Part shown: positions 33,977-42,665 of the stretch, one piece after another
Position numbering within the stretch: the stretch's first letter is position 1
Layout: each line of letters opens with the position of its first letter
Assembly (NCBI GenBank): GCA_016719945.1
Contig: JADJYE010000003.1
Location: 1-64,000 of the forward strand
Direction of reading: 5' to 3'
DNA from: Polyangiaceae bacterium
GTDB taxonomy: Bacteria > Myxococcota_A > Polyangia > Polyangiales > Polyangiaceae
DNA: 64,000 nucleotides
Translations under genes and position numbers: made by a program
The notes under the pieces: model-generated
Database searches by the model: none
What the model was told of the DNA's origin: nothing
Seen by the model: the letters and a program-made list of their open reading frames with translations, nothing else

Positions 33977-35818
33977 TCATCTGCTCAGGTTCGACCGGCG
34001 CAGCCACCCCTCCAGCTCGAGGGCGTTGGTCACCTCGGAGGTGAGCTCCCCGGAGAACCCGGCCTCGACGGCGGTCCTGAAGGCGCGCGGCTCGACGAGG
34101 CCGAGGGCGGCGAGGCGGCTCGAGCCCGCGAGCTCGAGCCACTCGGCGCGGGGCGCTCTCCAGGCTCGATCGTGGAACTCGGAGTAGTCGGTCGGGGGCG
34201 CGCGCCACAGCACCGCCGGCGGCAGCCGGCCCTCCATCGCGGCGCGCAGCGTGGGCTTGATCGTGTCGAACGAGGTGCGCAGCGACGTCGGCAGCGCGTG
34301 GAAGGCGTCGATCACCCGCAGGTCGAGGAACGGGTGGCTGAGCTCGAGGCCGTGGTGCGACGCGAAGGCTTGGATCTCCTGGAGGATGAGCGTCATCCCG
34401 ACCGTCGACGTCAGCTCGACGCACACCGCGCGACGCAACGGGCTGTCGTGCTCGATCGAGCGGCGCTCGTCAGCGAGGCGCTCGAGCCCTTGGCGCGCCC
34501 AGCCGCGGGCCGCGGTCGTGAGGAACGCGGGAGGCTCGTCTCGCTCGGCGCGCCGCTCGAGGCGAGCGCGCAGCGCCCGCGGGGCGACGCTGCGCGCTGC
34601 CGCTCGGGCGAGGCGCCGCCAGCCTCGGCGGGAGAGCGGATCGTCGAACAGCCCCGCGAAGCGCGCGGCCTCCAGCAGCGAGCGCCGGACGAGCGCGTCC
34701 TCGATCTCCAGACCGTGGCGGAGCTGCAGCTCGTCGCTGCCCTCGCCGGTGAGCACGACGCGCGCGCCGGAGCCCGCGGCGACCCGGTACAGCTCCCGAT
34801 AGGCGTCGCACCATGGGCCGCCCAGGTCGATCTCGAGCGACGGCCACGGCCGGTATGCGACGGCGCTGCCGTCCGCCTCGACCAGCGGCGCGCCGAGCCT
34901 CGCGGCGAGCGACCGCGCGTAGCGACCCTCGTCGCAGGTCAGTCCGCTGCAGCGCATGTGGAGCAAGAGCGGCGGCTCGCGCCCCTGCCGCGCGAGCTGC
35001 GCCGCGGCGATGGCGGCGACGCTCGACGAGTCGAGGCCGCCCGAGGACTGCGCCGCGATCCGCGCTGTGGAGCGAATGCGATCGGCGACGGCGAGCTCGA
35101 GCGCCGCGCTCACTCGCTCGCTGTGGCCCTGCCTCGAGGTCTTCGTGTCCACCGCGCCCGGATCGGGCCGGTAGTAGACGCGCGCGGAGCGCGCACCCGC
35201 GCGCAGCCACACGGTCGACGCGGCGGGGATCACCTCGACGCCGGCGCGCAGCGTCTCGGTCTTGAGCACCGCCGCACCCGCCAGCGCGCTCGCCAGCGCG
35301 CGCAAGTTGGGGTGCTCGACCGCGTCGCTACACGCGAAGAGGGCGCGCTCCGAGCTCGAGAGGCGCACCACCCCCGAGGGCAGCGTGAGGGCGTACAAGG
35401 GTCGAACCCCGACGCGATCACGCGCGATGAAGAGAGCGCGGTCGCGTCGCGCAAAGACCACGAAGGCGAAGTCTCCGAGCAGGTGCGCGGGGGCCCGCTC
35501 TCCCCAGCGCGCGAACGCCTCGAGCGCCACGCGCGCGCTCGGCGCGCCCGGCTCGAGCGCGAGCGCTCGGCAGGTCGCCGCGCGATCGTCGATGCGCCCA
35601 TCCCACGCGACGACCAGGCCGCGCTCGTCGTCGAGCGCGACGCCGCCGTGGCGCTCGTCCTCGGGGCCCAGCGCGCGCGCCCGCACGCCGAGCGCGAGCC
35701 CAGGCTCGGCGGGCCGGCCGATCGCGTCCCACGAGCCCACGCCGGCCGCCGCGTCGAGCATCAGCGAGACGCGCGCCGCGCTCGCGCCCTCACCGACCTC
35801 GACCACGAGGACGCTCAT
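33977..35818 (-). CDS. Lasso cyclase (asparagine-synthetase-like, lasso C protein)
   Basis: A 613-residue AsnB homolog. The N-terminal domain (GSWDAIGRPAEPGLALGVRARAL, FAFVVFARRDRALFIARDRVGVRPLY) keeps the fold of a glutaminase. It begins MSVLVVEVGEG without the catalytic Cys2, as expected for a lasso cyclase that does not use glutamine. The ATP-pyrophosphatase domain has the PP-loop QSSGGLDSSSVA (about residue 255), TGEGSDELQLRHG, and the C-terminal SHPFLDLRVIDAFHALP. It adenylates the side-chain carboxylate of the ring Glu and forms the macrolactam. The ATG at 35818 overlaps the B2 stop (ATGA). Confidence 0.9.
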   Translation of the reverse strand: MSVLVVEVGEGASAARVSLMLDAAAGVGSWDAIGRPAEPGLALGVRARALGPEDERHGGVALDDERGLVVAWDGRIDDRAATCRALALEPGAPSARVALEAFARWGERAPAHLLGDFAFVVFARRDRALFIARDRVGVRPLYALTLPSGVVRLSSSERALFACSDAVEHPNLRALASALAGAAVLKTETLRAGVEVIPAASTVWLRAGARSARVYYRPDPGAVDTKTSRQGHSERVSAALELAVADRIRSTARIAAQSSGGLDSSSVAAIAAAQLARQGREPPLLLHMRCSGLTCDEGRYARSLAARLGAPLVEADGSAVAYRPWPSLEIDLGGPWCDAYRELYRVAAGSGARVVLTGEGSDELQLRHGLEIEDALVRRSLLEAARFAGLFDDPLSRRGWRRLARAAARSVAPRALRARLERRAERDEPPAFLTTAARGWARQGLERLADERRSIEHDSPLRRAVCVELTSTVGMTLILQEIQAFASHHGLELSHPFLDLRVIDAFHALPTSLRTSFDTIKPTLRAAMEGRLPPAVLWRAPPTDYSEFHDRAWRAPRAEWLELAGSSRLAALGLVEPRAFRTAVEAGFSGELTSEVTNALELEGWLRRSNLSR

Positions 35819-36363
35819 CGCTGCGCCAGCTCGAACAAGACCGCGTGGGTCACGTCCGGCCTGGGCCGACCGACCGCCTCGACCCAGGAGTGGGCCTCGA
35901 ACGACTCCGGGTCGCGGGGCGCGTGGGGCGGCACCCCGACGACCAGGCGCACCGGCTCGCCAGCGAGCGTGTGGACCGCGTACTGCACCATCGAGCGCGG
36001 CAAGCAGCCGCCCCCCTTCACCGACCAGCGCGCGAGCGACCAGGCGAAGGCTCGCCTGACCAGCTCCTCGTCCCGAGCCACGTCGACGGGCGCTTCGCGC
36101 TCCATCAAGCGTGGCAGCCTCTTCAGGGCGCGCGTCGCGCGGCCAAAGCCGCCGATGGCGAGCGCCGCCGTGACGGGGCCGGCGAGCAGCCACGAGCCCA
36201 CGAAGAACGCGCGCTCGAGGCGAGAGCGCGCGAAGCTTCGCGAGCCGTTCGACAAAGGCCATTCTTCGACGATCAGTTGCCATCCGACGGCCGGCGCGGC
36301 AACCATCCTCGCCGCCGAGCATAGGAGGTTCGTTGCCTCGAATGTCCGGCGGTTCAGCGGCAA
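35815..36363 (-). CDS. Lasso-peptide B2 protein (transglutaminase-like leader peptidase)
   Basis: 182 residues from ATG 36363, or 163 from ATG 36306. The second start avoids overlap with the divergent transporter and is equally plausible. The C-terminal half is the cysteine-protease fold of lasso B2 proteins: Cys in VKGGGCLPRSMVQYAVHTLAG, His in FEAHSWVEAVGRP, and a following Asp. It removes the leader after the -2 Thr/-1 Arg site. The N-terminal third carries one hydrophobic helix. It is the first gene of the B2-cyclase-precursor-kinase operon and is translationally coupled to the cyclase. Confidence 0.88.
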   Translation of the reverse strand: MPLNRRTFEATNLLCSAARMVAAPAVGWQLIVEEWPLSNGSRSFARSRLERAFFVGSWLLAGPVTAALAIGGFGRATRALKRLPRLMEREAPVDVARDEELVRRAFAWSLARWSVKGGGCLPRSMVQYAVHTLAGEPVRLVVGVPPHAPRDPESFEAHSWVEAVGRPRPDVTHAVLFELAQR

Positions 36364-37964
36364 CGACCCCAGCTCCCGTGCGCGCGCGCTTCCTCCTCCT
36401 CACCGTCGTGCTCGAGCTCGGCGCGCGTCTCACCCTGCTGGGCTCGGCGCTCGCGCTCTTCTCGAGCGCGGTCGAGCTCCGCCACGCCGCCGCCTTGGCC
36501 GGCGTCGCGAGCCTGCTCGGCCTCGTGCGCACCGCGTGGCGCGCCGCCGCGCTGCGCCTGCACATCGAGGCGCTGTACGGGGCGCTCGTTCGCGCCGTGG
36601 CGCGCAAGAGCACGCCGTCGCTCGTCGCCAACCGTGAGCACGGTCAGGCCGCGGGGCTGGTCGATGCGCTCTATGAGGTCGCGGCGCTGCGCGCCATCAC
36701 GCTCCCCGACGCGATCGGCTCGATCGGCGCCGTCCTGTTCCTCCTCGCCGTCGTGGCGCTCCGGCTCGGGCCCCTGTGGCTCGCGATCGGCGGCGGCCTC
36801 GCGGCGGGCCTCTTGCTGCTCTTCACCCCAGCGCGCCGCGCTGCGCGCCGGGCCCGCGAGCGTGGCTGGAAGGCGCACGTCACCTCCGCGAAGCTGTTCG
36901 AGGCGCTGGTGTTCGGCTCGGCGGAGCTTCGTTCCTCGGGGCTCGACGCGGTCGCGGGCCGCGCGCTCGATGAGCAAGGCAAGGCCCTCGCGCGGGCCGA
37001 GCGCGCGGGGGTGCGGCTCGGCGTGGTGACGGCTGCGCTCCCCGCTGCCCTCGCGCTTTGCCTGGTCATCGTCCCGCGGGAGCTGGTCCTCTCCTTGTTC
37101 GGCGAGCGCGCTGGCGAGGTCGCAGTTCTTGCGGGCACAGGCGTCTCTTTTTCGCTGACGGTCGTGGCGTCGCTGGAGGCGATCGCCCGCAGCCGCCCGG
37201 TGCGCGACACCCTGGCAGCCTTCATCGGGCCGGACGGAGCCCATCTCGCGCTCGCCCCGCTGGCCCCTGCCGCCGCTACCCCTGAGACGGTGGCCTCGGT
37301 CCGAATTCAGCGCATCGAGGCGAGGGGCCTGTGCGTGCGTCATGACGGCGCAGAGCGCGACACTCCCAGCGGTCTCGATTTGACACTGGAGCGACCGGGG
37401 GGCGCCGCCATCGTCGGCCCCAACGGGAGCGGCAAGACGACGGCGCTGCTCGCCCTCGCGGGGCTCGTCCCCGCGCGCGCGGGGGAGCTTCGTGTCAACG
37501 AGCAGCTGCCAGGCCCCGACGCGTGGGAGGCCCTCCGATCGCGGATGCTCCTCATCCCGCAGCTCCCGTTCGTCGTCGCCGACGAGACCCTCGCGTGGCA
37601 CATCGGTCTATTCGGCACGCTACGCGTCGATGAGGCTCGCGTTTGCGAGGCGCTGCGACAGCTGGGGCTCGCCGGCCTCGAGGCCAGGGCGGCCGCGCGG
37701 GGCCTGGCGGTTGGGGACCTGCCCATGGGCGAGCTCAGCGGAGGGGAGCAACGGCGGGTCGCCCTCGCGCGAGCCCTCGTCCACGAGCGCGACCTGATCT
37801 TGGTCGATGAGCCGGAGGCAGGCCTCGACCCCGAGGGACGAGCCGTGGTCGAAAACTTGCTGGGAGAGCTTGCGAAGAGCCACCTGGTGGTGGTCGTCGC
37901 GCACGATCCGAGCGTCGTTCCGGCGAGCTTCGTGCGGGTCGAGGCGGGGAGCTCGCCACGGTGA
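36333..37964 (+). CDS. ABC transporter, fused membrane and ATPase domains (lasso D-type exporter)
   Basis: 543 residues. Six hydrophobic segments occupy residues 18-310. The ATPase domain from about residue 330 has Walker A IVGPNGSGKTTALLAL, a Q-loop (LIPQLPF), signature LSGGEQRRVALARAL, Walker B LILVDEPEAGLD and the H-switch VVVAHD. It works as a homodimeric exporter of the half-transporter type. It is divergent from the lasso operon, with almost no intergenic space, so promoters must lie inside the 5' coding ends. Export and self-immunity for the lasso peptide is the natural role from context. Confidence 0.85.
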   Translation: MPRMSGGSAATTPAPVRARFLLLTVVLELGARLTLLGSALALFSSAVELRHAAALAGVASLLGLVRTAWRAAALRLHIEALYGALVRAVARKSTPSLVANREHGQAAGLVDALYEVAALRAITLPDAIGSIGAVLFLLAVVALRLGPLWLAIGGGLAAGLLLLFTPARRAARRARERGWKAHVTSAKLFEALVFGSAELRSSGLDAVAGRALDEQGKALARAERAGVRLGVVTAALPAALALCLVIVPRELVLSLFGERAGEVAVLAGTGVSFSLTVVASLEAIARSRPVRDTLAAFIGPDGAHLALAPLAPAAATPETVASVRIQRIEARGLCVRHDGAERDTPSGLDLTLERPGGAAIVGPNGSGKTTALLALAGLVPARAGELRVNEQLPGPDAWEALRSRMLLIPQLPFVVADETLAWHIGLFGTLRVDEARVCEALRQLGLAGLEARAAARGLAVGDLPMGELSGGEQRRVALARALVHERDLILVDEPEAGLDPEGRAVVENLLGELAKSHLVVVVAHDPSVVPASFVRVEAGSSPR

Positions 37965-38081
37965 CGCGGCAAAGTGCCGCCTGGGGCGGACCTGGTATAG
38001 TGACGTAGCTGGACTTAAAGACTTCGATGAACCTGCGTCGTCGATCCTTCATCCAATCCGTCTGAGCTTCTTGGAGGACCT

Positions 38082-39230
38082 ATGGGAACCCGAACTTGGC
38101 TATGGACCGCGGCGCTGGCGCTGGCGCTCCCGTCTTCGATGCTCGCCGGCTGCGGCGACGACACCACGACCGGCGGAGGTGGCGCGGGCGGAGGCGAAGG
38201 CGGCGGTGGTGAAGCGCCGGGCGGCGCTCCGGCCCAGTTCGACACCTGCGACGACCCTGGCCTCATCGAGCTCGCGCAAGACGCCACCGTCTCGGTCGAC
38301 GGCACGATGGCCGGCGCGACGGACGACTACGAGACGTTCTGCGCCGACTCGGCCAGCCAGACGCAGCTGAGCTACCCCGAGGTCGTCTATCAGGTCACGG
38401 TCGAAGCGGCTTGCTCCGCCGTCTTCACGCTCGACGGCAGCGAGGGCTTCGATGGCGTCCTCGGTCTGCGCACGGTCGCCTGCACGGAGGACGAGTACTG
38501 CGCCAACTCCACGGCGAACGGCGAAGAGATCCTCGTCCCGCTCGAGGCGGGTGGCGACGTATTCCTCGTGGTGAGCGACGCGGGAGACGGCACCGGGACG
38601 TTCACGCTCACGGCGACGTGCGCCTCCCCAGAGTGCGGCGATGGCTTCCACAACCACACGTCCGGAGAAGAGTGCGACGACGGCAACACCACCGCCGGGG
38701 ACGGCTGCAGCCCTGACTGCCTCTACGAGCCGAGCGATCCGAGCATCGACACCTGCGCCGGCGCGACGGCGAGCGACGGCGCGTTGATCGACACGGGCGA
38801 GCTGCTCCTCATCCCCGCGGCTGCCCCGGAGCGCACCACGGTCGGCGCCACCAACAGCGGTGAGTCGAGCTGTCAGACCGGCGCGGCGGACGGTCCCGCC
38901 CCGGATCACGTCTACAAGGTGATCCCGGCGGCGAACGGCACGTTGATCGCCTCGCTCGGCCTCAACTTCGAGGGCGACTCGTTCTGCGGCGATACCGAGC
39001 CGGTCGAGATCCCGTTCGGCTGCTGGGACCGCGCGGTGCACATCCGCGAGGCGACCTGCGACGACGCGCAGGCAGAGGTCGCCTGCTCCGACGACCCCGA
39101 TCAGTGGTGGAGGGTCGAGGTGGCCTCGGCCGAGGTCATCGCCGGCACCGAGTACTTCGTGTTCGTCGACGGCTACAACGCCGACAACTACGGCGAGGGC
39201 CCGTACGTGCTGCAGCTCGAGCTGCAGTAG
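38082..39230 (+). CDS. Lipoprotein with DUF4215-type Cys-rich repeat
   Basis: A 382-residue lipoprotein: signal peptide, lipobox MLAG-C, then a Gly-rich linker. The central part contains one Myxococcus-type Cys-rich repeat (CGDGFHNHTSGEECDDGNTTAGDGCSPDC, residues 184-212). It is flanked by two beta-sandwich-like domains (TCDDPGLIELAQDATVSVDGTM; VYKVIPAANGTLIASL) resembling pre-peptidase C-terminal domains. The ATG at 38082 is preceded by TTGGAGG at the usual distance. It is a probable surface or outer-membrane protein; function unknown. The stop codon is followed directly by a hairpin repeat. Confidence 0.8.
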   Translation: MGTRTWLWTAALALALPSSMLAGCGDDTTTGGGGAGGGEGGGGEAPGGAPAQFDTCDDPGLIELAQDATVSVDGTMAGATDDYETFCADSASQTQLSYPEVVYQVTVEAACSAVFTLDGSEGFDGVLGLRTVACTEDEYCANSTANGEEILVPLEAGGDVFLVVSDAGDGTGTFTLTATCASPECGDGFHNHTSGEECDDGNTTAGDGCSPDCLYEPSDPSIDTCAGATASDGALIDTGELLLIPAAAPERTTVGATNSGESSCQTGAADGPAPDHVYKVIPAANGTLIASLGLNFEGDSFCGDTEPVEIPFGCWDRAVHIREATCDDAQAEVACSDDPDQWWRVEVASAEVIAGTEYFVFVDGYNADNYGEGPYVLQLELQ

Positions 39231-39308
39231 TTTGTTCTCGCGCGCCCGCTAGCGCGGGGCCCTTCGGTTTTCACGCGCCCAAGCCCGCGTGAAAACCGGC
39301 GCGAGGGC
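39231..39308 (+). repeat. Palindromic intergenic repeat, copy A
   Basis: Begins directly after the stop codon of the lipoprotein gene with TTTGTTCTCGCGCGCCCGC. It contains a 13-bp perfect stem (CGGTTTTCACGCG at 39265-39277 against 39286-39298) with an 8-base loop. The outer arms CTCGCGCGCC and GGCGCGAG also pair. A shorter head-only copy follows at 39319-39335. The same element recurs at 47.3-47.6 kb with compensatory stem changes. It may act as a terminator or mRNA 3'-end structure between two convergent genes. Confidence 0.8.
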
Positions 39309-39357
39309 TGGAGAGGGGTGTTCTCGCGCGCCCGCATCCCCGAGACCCGCGTGAGGC

Positions 39358-39714
39358 TCAGGCCTTGCGCGGGTCTTTCACGTTGGGGTGCTCGTTGTAG
39401 AAGGCGTCGAGGCTCTCGCGGGTGACCTCGACCTCGACGACGCCCTCCTTCACGAGCTTCGCTTGGCAGCCGAGCCGGCTGTTCGCGCGGACGTCGAACG
39501 CCTTGTCGAGGATGTCTTCTTCGTCCTCCTCGGCCTCGCTCAGCAGCTCGCGGCCCGAGAGCACGTAGACGTGACAGGTCGAGCAGGCGCAGACGCCTCC
39601 GCACGCGTCACCTTGCGGCGCGTCGACCTCCTTGGACGCGTCGCGCAGGGACTGGCCCAGCGCGGCGGTCGCCTCCCAGGTCTTGCCGTGGGCTCGCCAG
39701 CGGATCGTCGCCAT
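39358..39714 (-). CDS. fdx: [2Fe-2S] ferredoxin of the isc operon
   Basis: 118 residues. Cluster ligands are in DACGGVCACSTCHVYV (C-x5-C-x2-C) and a distant Cys in SRLGCQAKL, the adrenodoxin-type pattern. It supplies electrons for Fe-S cluster assembly on IscU. The start ATG at 39714 overlaps the hscA stop by one base (TGATG). It is the last gene of the operon. Confidence 0.93.
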   Translation of the reverse strand: MATIRWRAHGKTWEATAALGQSLRDASKEVDAPQGDACGGVCACSTCHVYVLSGRELLSEAEEDEEDILDKAFDVRANSRLGCQAKLVKEGVVEVEVTRESLDAFYNEHPNVKDPRKA

Positions 39715-41654
39715 CAGTCGGCCTCCCTCGCGCGCTGGTGGTCGGCGACGTGCTCGTCGACCCCCTTCGCGCGCGCCACGCTCGTCTCCACGCTCGCCAC
39801 GTCCTTGCCGGCGATCGCCTGAGCGATCGCGCGGTCCATACGGCGGCCCGCCCACGCCTTGGTCGCGTGATCGAGCAGCTCGAGCCGCGCGTGGATGACC
39901 CCCGCGGAGGTGCCGGCGATCGCCGCCTCGAGCGCCGTCACGGCCTCGGAGATGCGCCCGCGCTCCTCGTCGCTCAGCAGATCGGCGTCCGTCGAGATCG
40001 CCTTCTTGGTCGCGAGCACGACGCGCTCCGCCTCGACGCGCTCCTCGATCAGGCGCCGCGCCTCGAGATCGCTCTCGCCGTGATCGAGCGCCGCCATCAG
40101 CATCTGCTCGACCTCCTCCTCGCTCAGCCCGTAGCTCGGCTTCACCTCCACCTGCTGCTCGAGCCCGGTGGTCAGCTCCTTCGCGCCCACCTTGAGCAGC
40201 CCGTCGGCGTCGACGGTGAACGTGATCTCCAGGCGGGCCAACCCTGCGGGCATCGGGGGGATGCCCTTCAGCGTGAACTCAGCGAGCGAGCGGCAGTCGG
40301 CCGCCAGCTCGCGCTCGCCCTGCACGACACGGAGCACGAAGCCGGTCTGGTTGTCGGCGTAGGTCGTGAAGATCTGGCGCGCGCCCGTGGGGATCGTCGT
40401 GTTTCGGGGCAAGATCTTCTCGGCCACTCCGCCCATCGTCTCGATGCCGAGCGACAGCGGGAGCACGTCGAGGAGCAGGATCTGGTCCTTGTCGCCCTCG
40501 CCTGCGAGCTGGTGAGCCTGGAGCGCCGCGCCGAGCGCGACGACCTTCTCGGGGTCGAGATCGGACAGCGGCTCCTTGCCGAACACCTCCTTCACGTAGG
40601 CGCGCACGAGCGGCACGCGCGTCGAGCCGCCGACGAGGATCACGCCGTCGAGCTCGGAGGGCTGCAGGCCCGCGTCTCGCAGGGCGCGCCGGCAGGCGAC
40701 GCCGGTGCGCTCCACGATCGGGCGAATGAGCGCGTCGAGCTCGTCGCGCGTCATCGAGAAGCTGCGGGGCGCCTGCCCGTCGAGCGGCAGCTCGACCTGC
40801 AGCTCGCGCGCGTCGGTGAGGCCGTGCTTGATCTGCCGCGCCGTGTCGAGCGCGAGGCGCTTCAGCTCTGGCGCGGCGTCGAGCTTCTCGCCGCCGAGCA
40901 GCGCCGACAAGAGCTGCTCGGCGATCGCGCGGTCCATGTCGTCGCCGCCGAGCTGGCTGTCTCCGCCGGTCGACTTCACCTCGAAGACCCCGTCCTCGAG
41001 GCGAAGGATGGTGACGTCGAACGTTCCGCCACCGAGGTCGTACACCGCGAACAGCCCGTCACGCTTCTTCTCGAGGCCGTAGGCGAGCGCCGCCGCCGTG
41101 GGCTCGTTGAGCAGGCGCAGCACGTCCAGCCCAGCCAGCTTCGCGGCGTCCTTCGTGGCCTGCCGCTGGGCGTCGTCGAAGTACGCAGGCACGGTGATCA
41201 CCGCGCCCCCGACCTTCTGCAGCTCGTCGGCGGCCATCTGCTTCAGCTTCTTCAAGATCTCCGCCGACACCTCGATCGGCGTGAGGACCTTTCCGCGCGC
41301 ACGAAAGCGCACGCTGCGCTTGTCGTCGTCGGCCTCCGGCGCGACGAACTCGAGCGTCCCCAGGCGCCGCGTCTCTGCGTCGTCCGCGCCGCGCCCCATC
41401 AGGCGCTTCACGCTGGCGATCGTGTTGACCGGGTCGAGCGCGGCGAGGCGCTGCGCCTCTTGTCCGACGATCGTCGTGCCGCGGTCCCCGTAGTGCACCA
41501 CCGACGGCACCAGCCACTCCTGGTTGCAGTCGGCGATGACGACGGGCTCGTCGTCGCGCACCCTGGCGACGATCGAGTTGGTCGTCCCCAGATCGATGCC
41601 GATCGGTCGAGGCGTCGCCTTGGGGTCATAGATCTCGAGCAGCATGGGGGGCAT
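39714..41654 (-). CDS. hscA: HscA, specialised Hsp70 chaperone for Fe-S assembly
   Basis: 646 residues. The Hsp70 ATPase signatures are present: IGIDLGTTNSIVA, VYDLGGGTFDVTIL, ILVGGSTRVPLVR. The substrate domain includes IPTGARQIFTTYADNQTGFVLRVVQGERELA and a helical lid. It lacks the acidic EEVD-like DnaK tail and sits in the isc operon next to hscB, which identifies it as HscA. It binds the LPPVK motif of IscU, which is indeed present in iscU here (NLPPVKIHC). It starts five bases after the hscB stop. Confidence 0.94.
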   Translation of the reverse strand: MPPMLLEIYDPKATPRPIGIDLGTTNSIVARVRDDEPVVIADCNQEWLVPSVVHYGDRGTTIVGQEAQRLAALDPVNTIASVKRLMGRGADDAETRRLGTLEFVAPEADDDKRSVRFRARGKVLTPIEVSAEILKKLKQMAADELQKVGGAVITVPAYFDDAQRQATKDAAKLAGLDVLRLLNEPTAAALAYGLEKKRDGLFAVYDLGGGTFDVTILRLEDGVFEVKSTGGDSQLGGDDMDRAIAEQLLSALLGGEKLDAAPELKRLALDTARQIKHGLTDARELQVELPLDGQAPRSFSMTRDELDALIRPIVERTGVACRRALRDAGLQPSELDGVILVGGSTRVPLVRAYVKEVFGKEPLSDLDPEKVVALGAALQAHQLAGEGDKDQILLLDVLPLSLGIETMGGVAEKILPRNTTIPTGARQIFTTYADNQTGFVLRVVQGERELAADCRSLAEFTLKGIPPMPAGLARLEITFTVDADGLLKVGAKELTTGLEQQVEVKPSYGLSEEEVEQMLMAALDHGESDLEARRLIEERVEAERVVLATKKAISTDADLLSDEERGRISEAVTALEAAIAGTSAGVIHARLELLDHATKAWAGRRMDRAIAQAIAGKDVASVETSVARAKGVDEHVADHQRAREAD

Positions 41655-41659
41655 CGTTC

Positions 41660-42181
41660 CTACGCCAGGAGCATCTCTTCGAAGGCGGCGACCTCGTCGA
41701 GGAAGCGCCGCGTGTAGCGCAGCTCGCCGAGGAGCGATAGCGCGCGTCCGTTGCCGGCGTCGTCGCTCGAGTCGAGCGCCTCGGTGAGGCGCTCGAGCAG
41801 CGCCGCCTCGCGCGCGCGCATCTGGGTGGCCAGGCGCTCGACCGCCGCCAGGTCCTTCGCGTGCCCCGCCTCGGACAGCGCCTCTCGCGCCTCCATCATC
41901 TCCATCAGCAGGGCGCCGGAGGGCTTCGGCTCTTGACCTTCGGCGACCGAGACGCCGCGCAGCTCGAGCAGCTTCTGGGCGCGGCGGATGGGGTCCTTGA
42001 GCAGCCGATACGCCTCGTTCAGCTCGATCGCGCGCGACAGCGCGACTCGACGCAGGCTGGTCGGGCCGGCGGCGTGGCGATCGGGGTGCACGGCGCGCGA
42101 CAGCTCGCGGTGCCGGCGCTCGAGGTCGCTCGGCGCGAGATCGAACCTCGCTTCGACGCCGAGCGTGGCGAACGGATCCAT
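41660..42181 (-). CDS. hscB: HscB, J-domain co-chaperone
   Basis: 173 residues. The N-terminal J domain has the HPD tripeptide in LSRAVHPDRHAAG and the flanking RRVALSRAIELNEAYRLLKDPIRRAQKLLEL. The C-terminal helical domain (MEMMEAREALSEA, ELRYTRRFLDEVAAFEE) binds IscU and is typical of HscB rather than DnaJ. It stimulates HscA ATPase during cluster transfer. It lies between iscA (24-bp gap) and hscA. Confidence 0.93.
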   Translation of the reverse strand: MDPFATLGVEARFDLAPSDLERRHRELSRAVHPDRHAAGPTSLRRVALSRAIELNEAYRLLKDPIRRAQKLLELRGVSVAEGQEPKPSGALLMEMMEAREALSEAGHAKDLAAVERLATQMRAREAALLERLTEALDSSDDAGNGRALSLLGELRYTRRFLDEVAAFEEMLLA

Positions 42182-42205
42182 GGCAGAGCGCTTCCTAGCG
42201 GCGCG

Positions 42206-42658
42206 TCAGGTGACGGTGAAGCTGTGGCCGCAGCCACACTTCGTCGCCTCGCGCGGGTTCTTGAACTTGTAGCCCTGGTACATGAGCGTCTTTTCGTAGT
42301 CGAGGACCGAGCCCCCGAGGAACAAGATGCTCTTCTTGTCGCAAAAGACTCGCACGCTCACGCCGGGCTCACCCTCGACGGGGAGCTCGAGCACCGTGTC
42401 GCCTTTGCGAGGCGCGTCGTCGGCGAACTCGATGACGTAGGAGAACCCCGAGCAGCCGCCGCCCTTCACCCCGACGCGCAGCGCGGCGTCCGGCGTGCCG
42501 CGCTTCGACAGCGCGGCGCGGATCGCGTTCACCGCCTTGTTGCTGACGCCGATCGTGTCCTTCGAGACGCCCGTGTCTTGCTTCGGGACGGGCTTGAAGG
42601 CCGCCTCTTGCGCGGCGGTGCGGGGCGGGGGATCGGACGGTTGATGCTCGGTGTTCAT
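42206..42658 (-). CDS. iscA: IscA/HesB-family A-type Fe-S carrier
   Basis: 150 residues; the conserved domain covers the last 110. The three invariant cysteines are present: one in GGGCSGFSYVIEF and two in the terminal CGCGHSF. There is a longer than usual N-terminal extension of about 40 residues rich in Pro, Glu and Lys. It accepts clusters from IscU and passes them to targets. It starts seven bases after iscU. Confidence 0.93.
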   Translation of the reverse strand: MNTEHQPSDPPPRTAAQEAAFKPVPKQDTGVSKDTIGVSNKAVNAIRAALSKRGTPDAALRVGVKGGGCSGFSYVIEFADDAPRKGDTVLELPVEGEPGVSVRVFCDKKSILFLGGSVLDYEKTLMYQGYKFKNPREATKCGCGHSFTVT

Positions 42659-42665
42659 CGGGGGC

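Noticed and set aside
38082..39230. Lipoprotein considered as part of the lasso cluster
   Set aside because: It has its own ribosome binding site and a family typical of Myxococcota surface proteins; nothing links it to peptide maturation.
39738..41717. 659-codon open frame antisense to hscA
   Set aside because: An artefact of high third-position GC; hscA on the other strand is complete and conserved.
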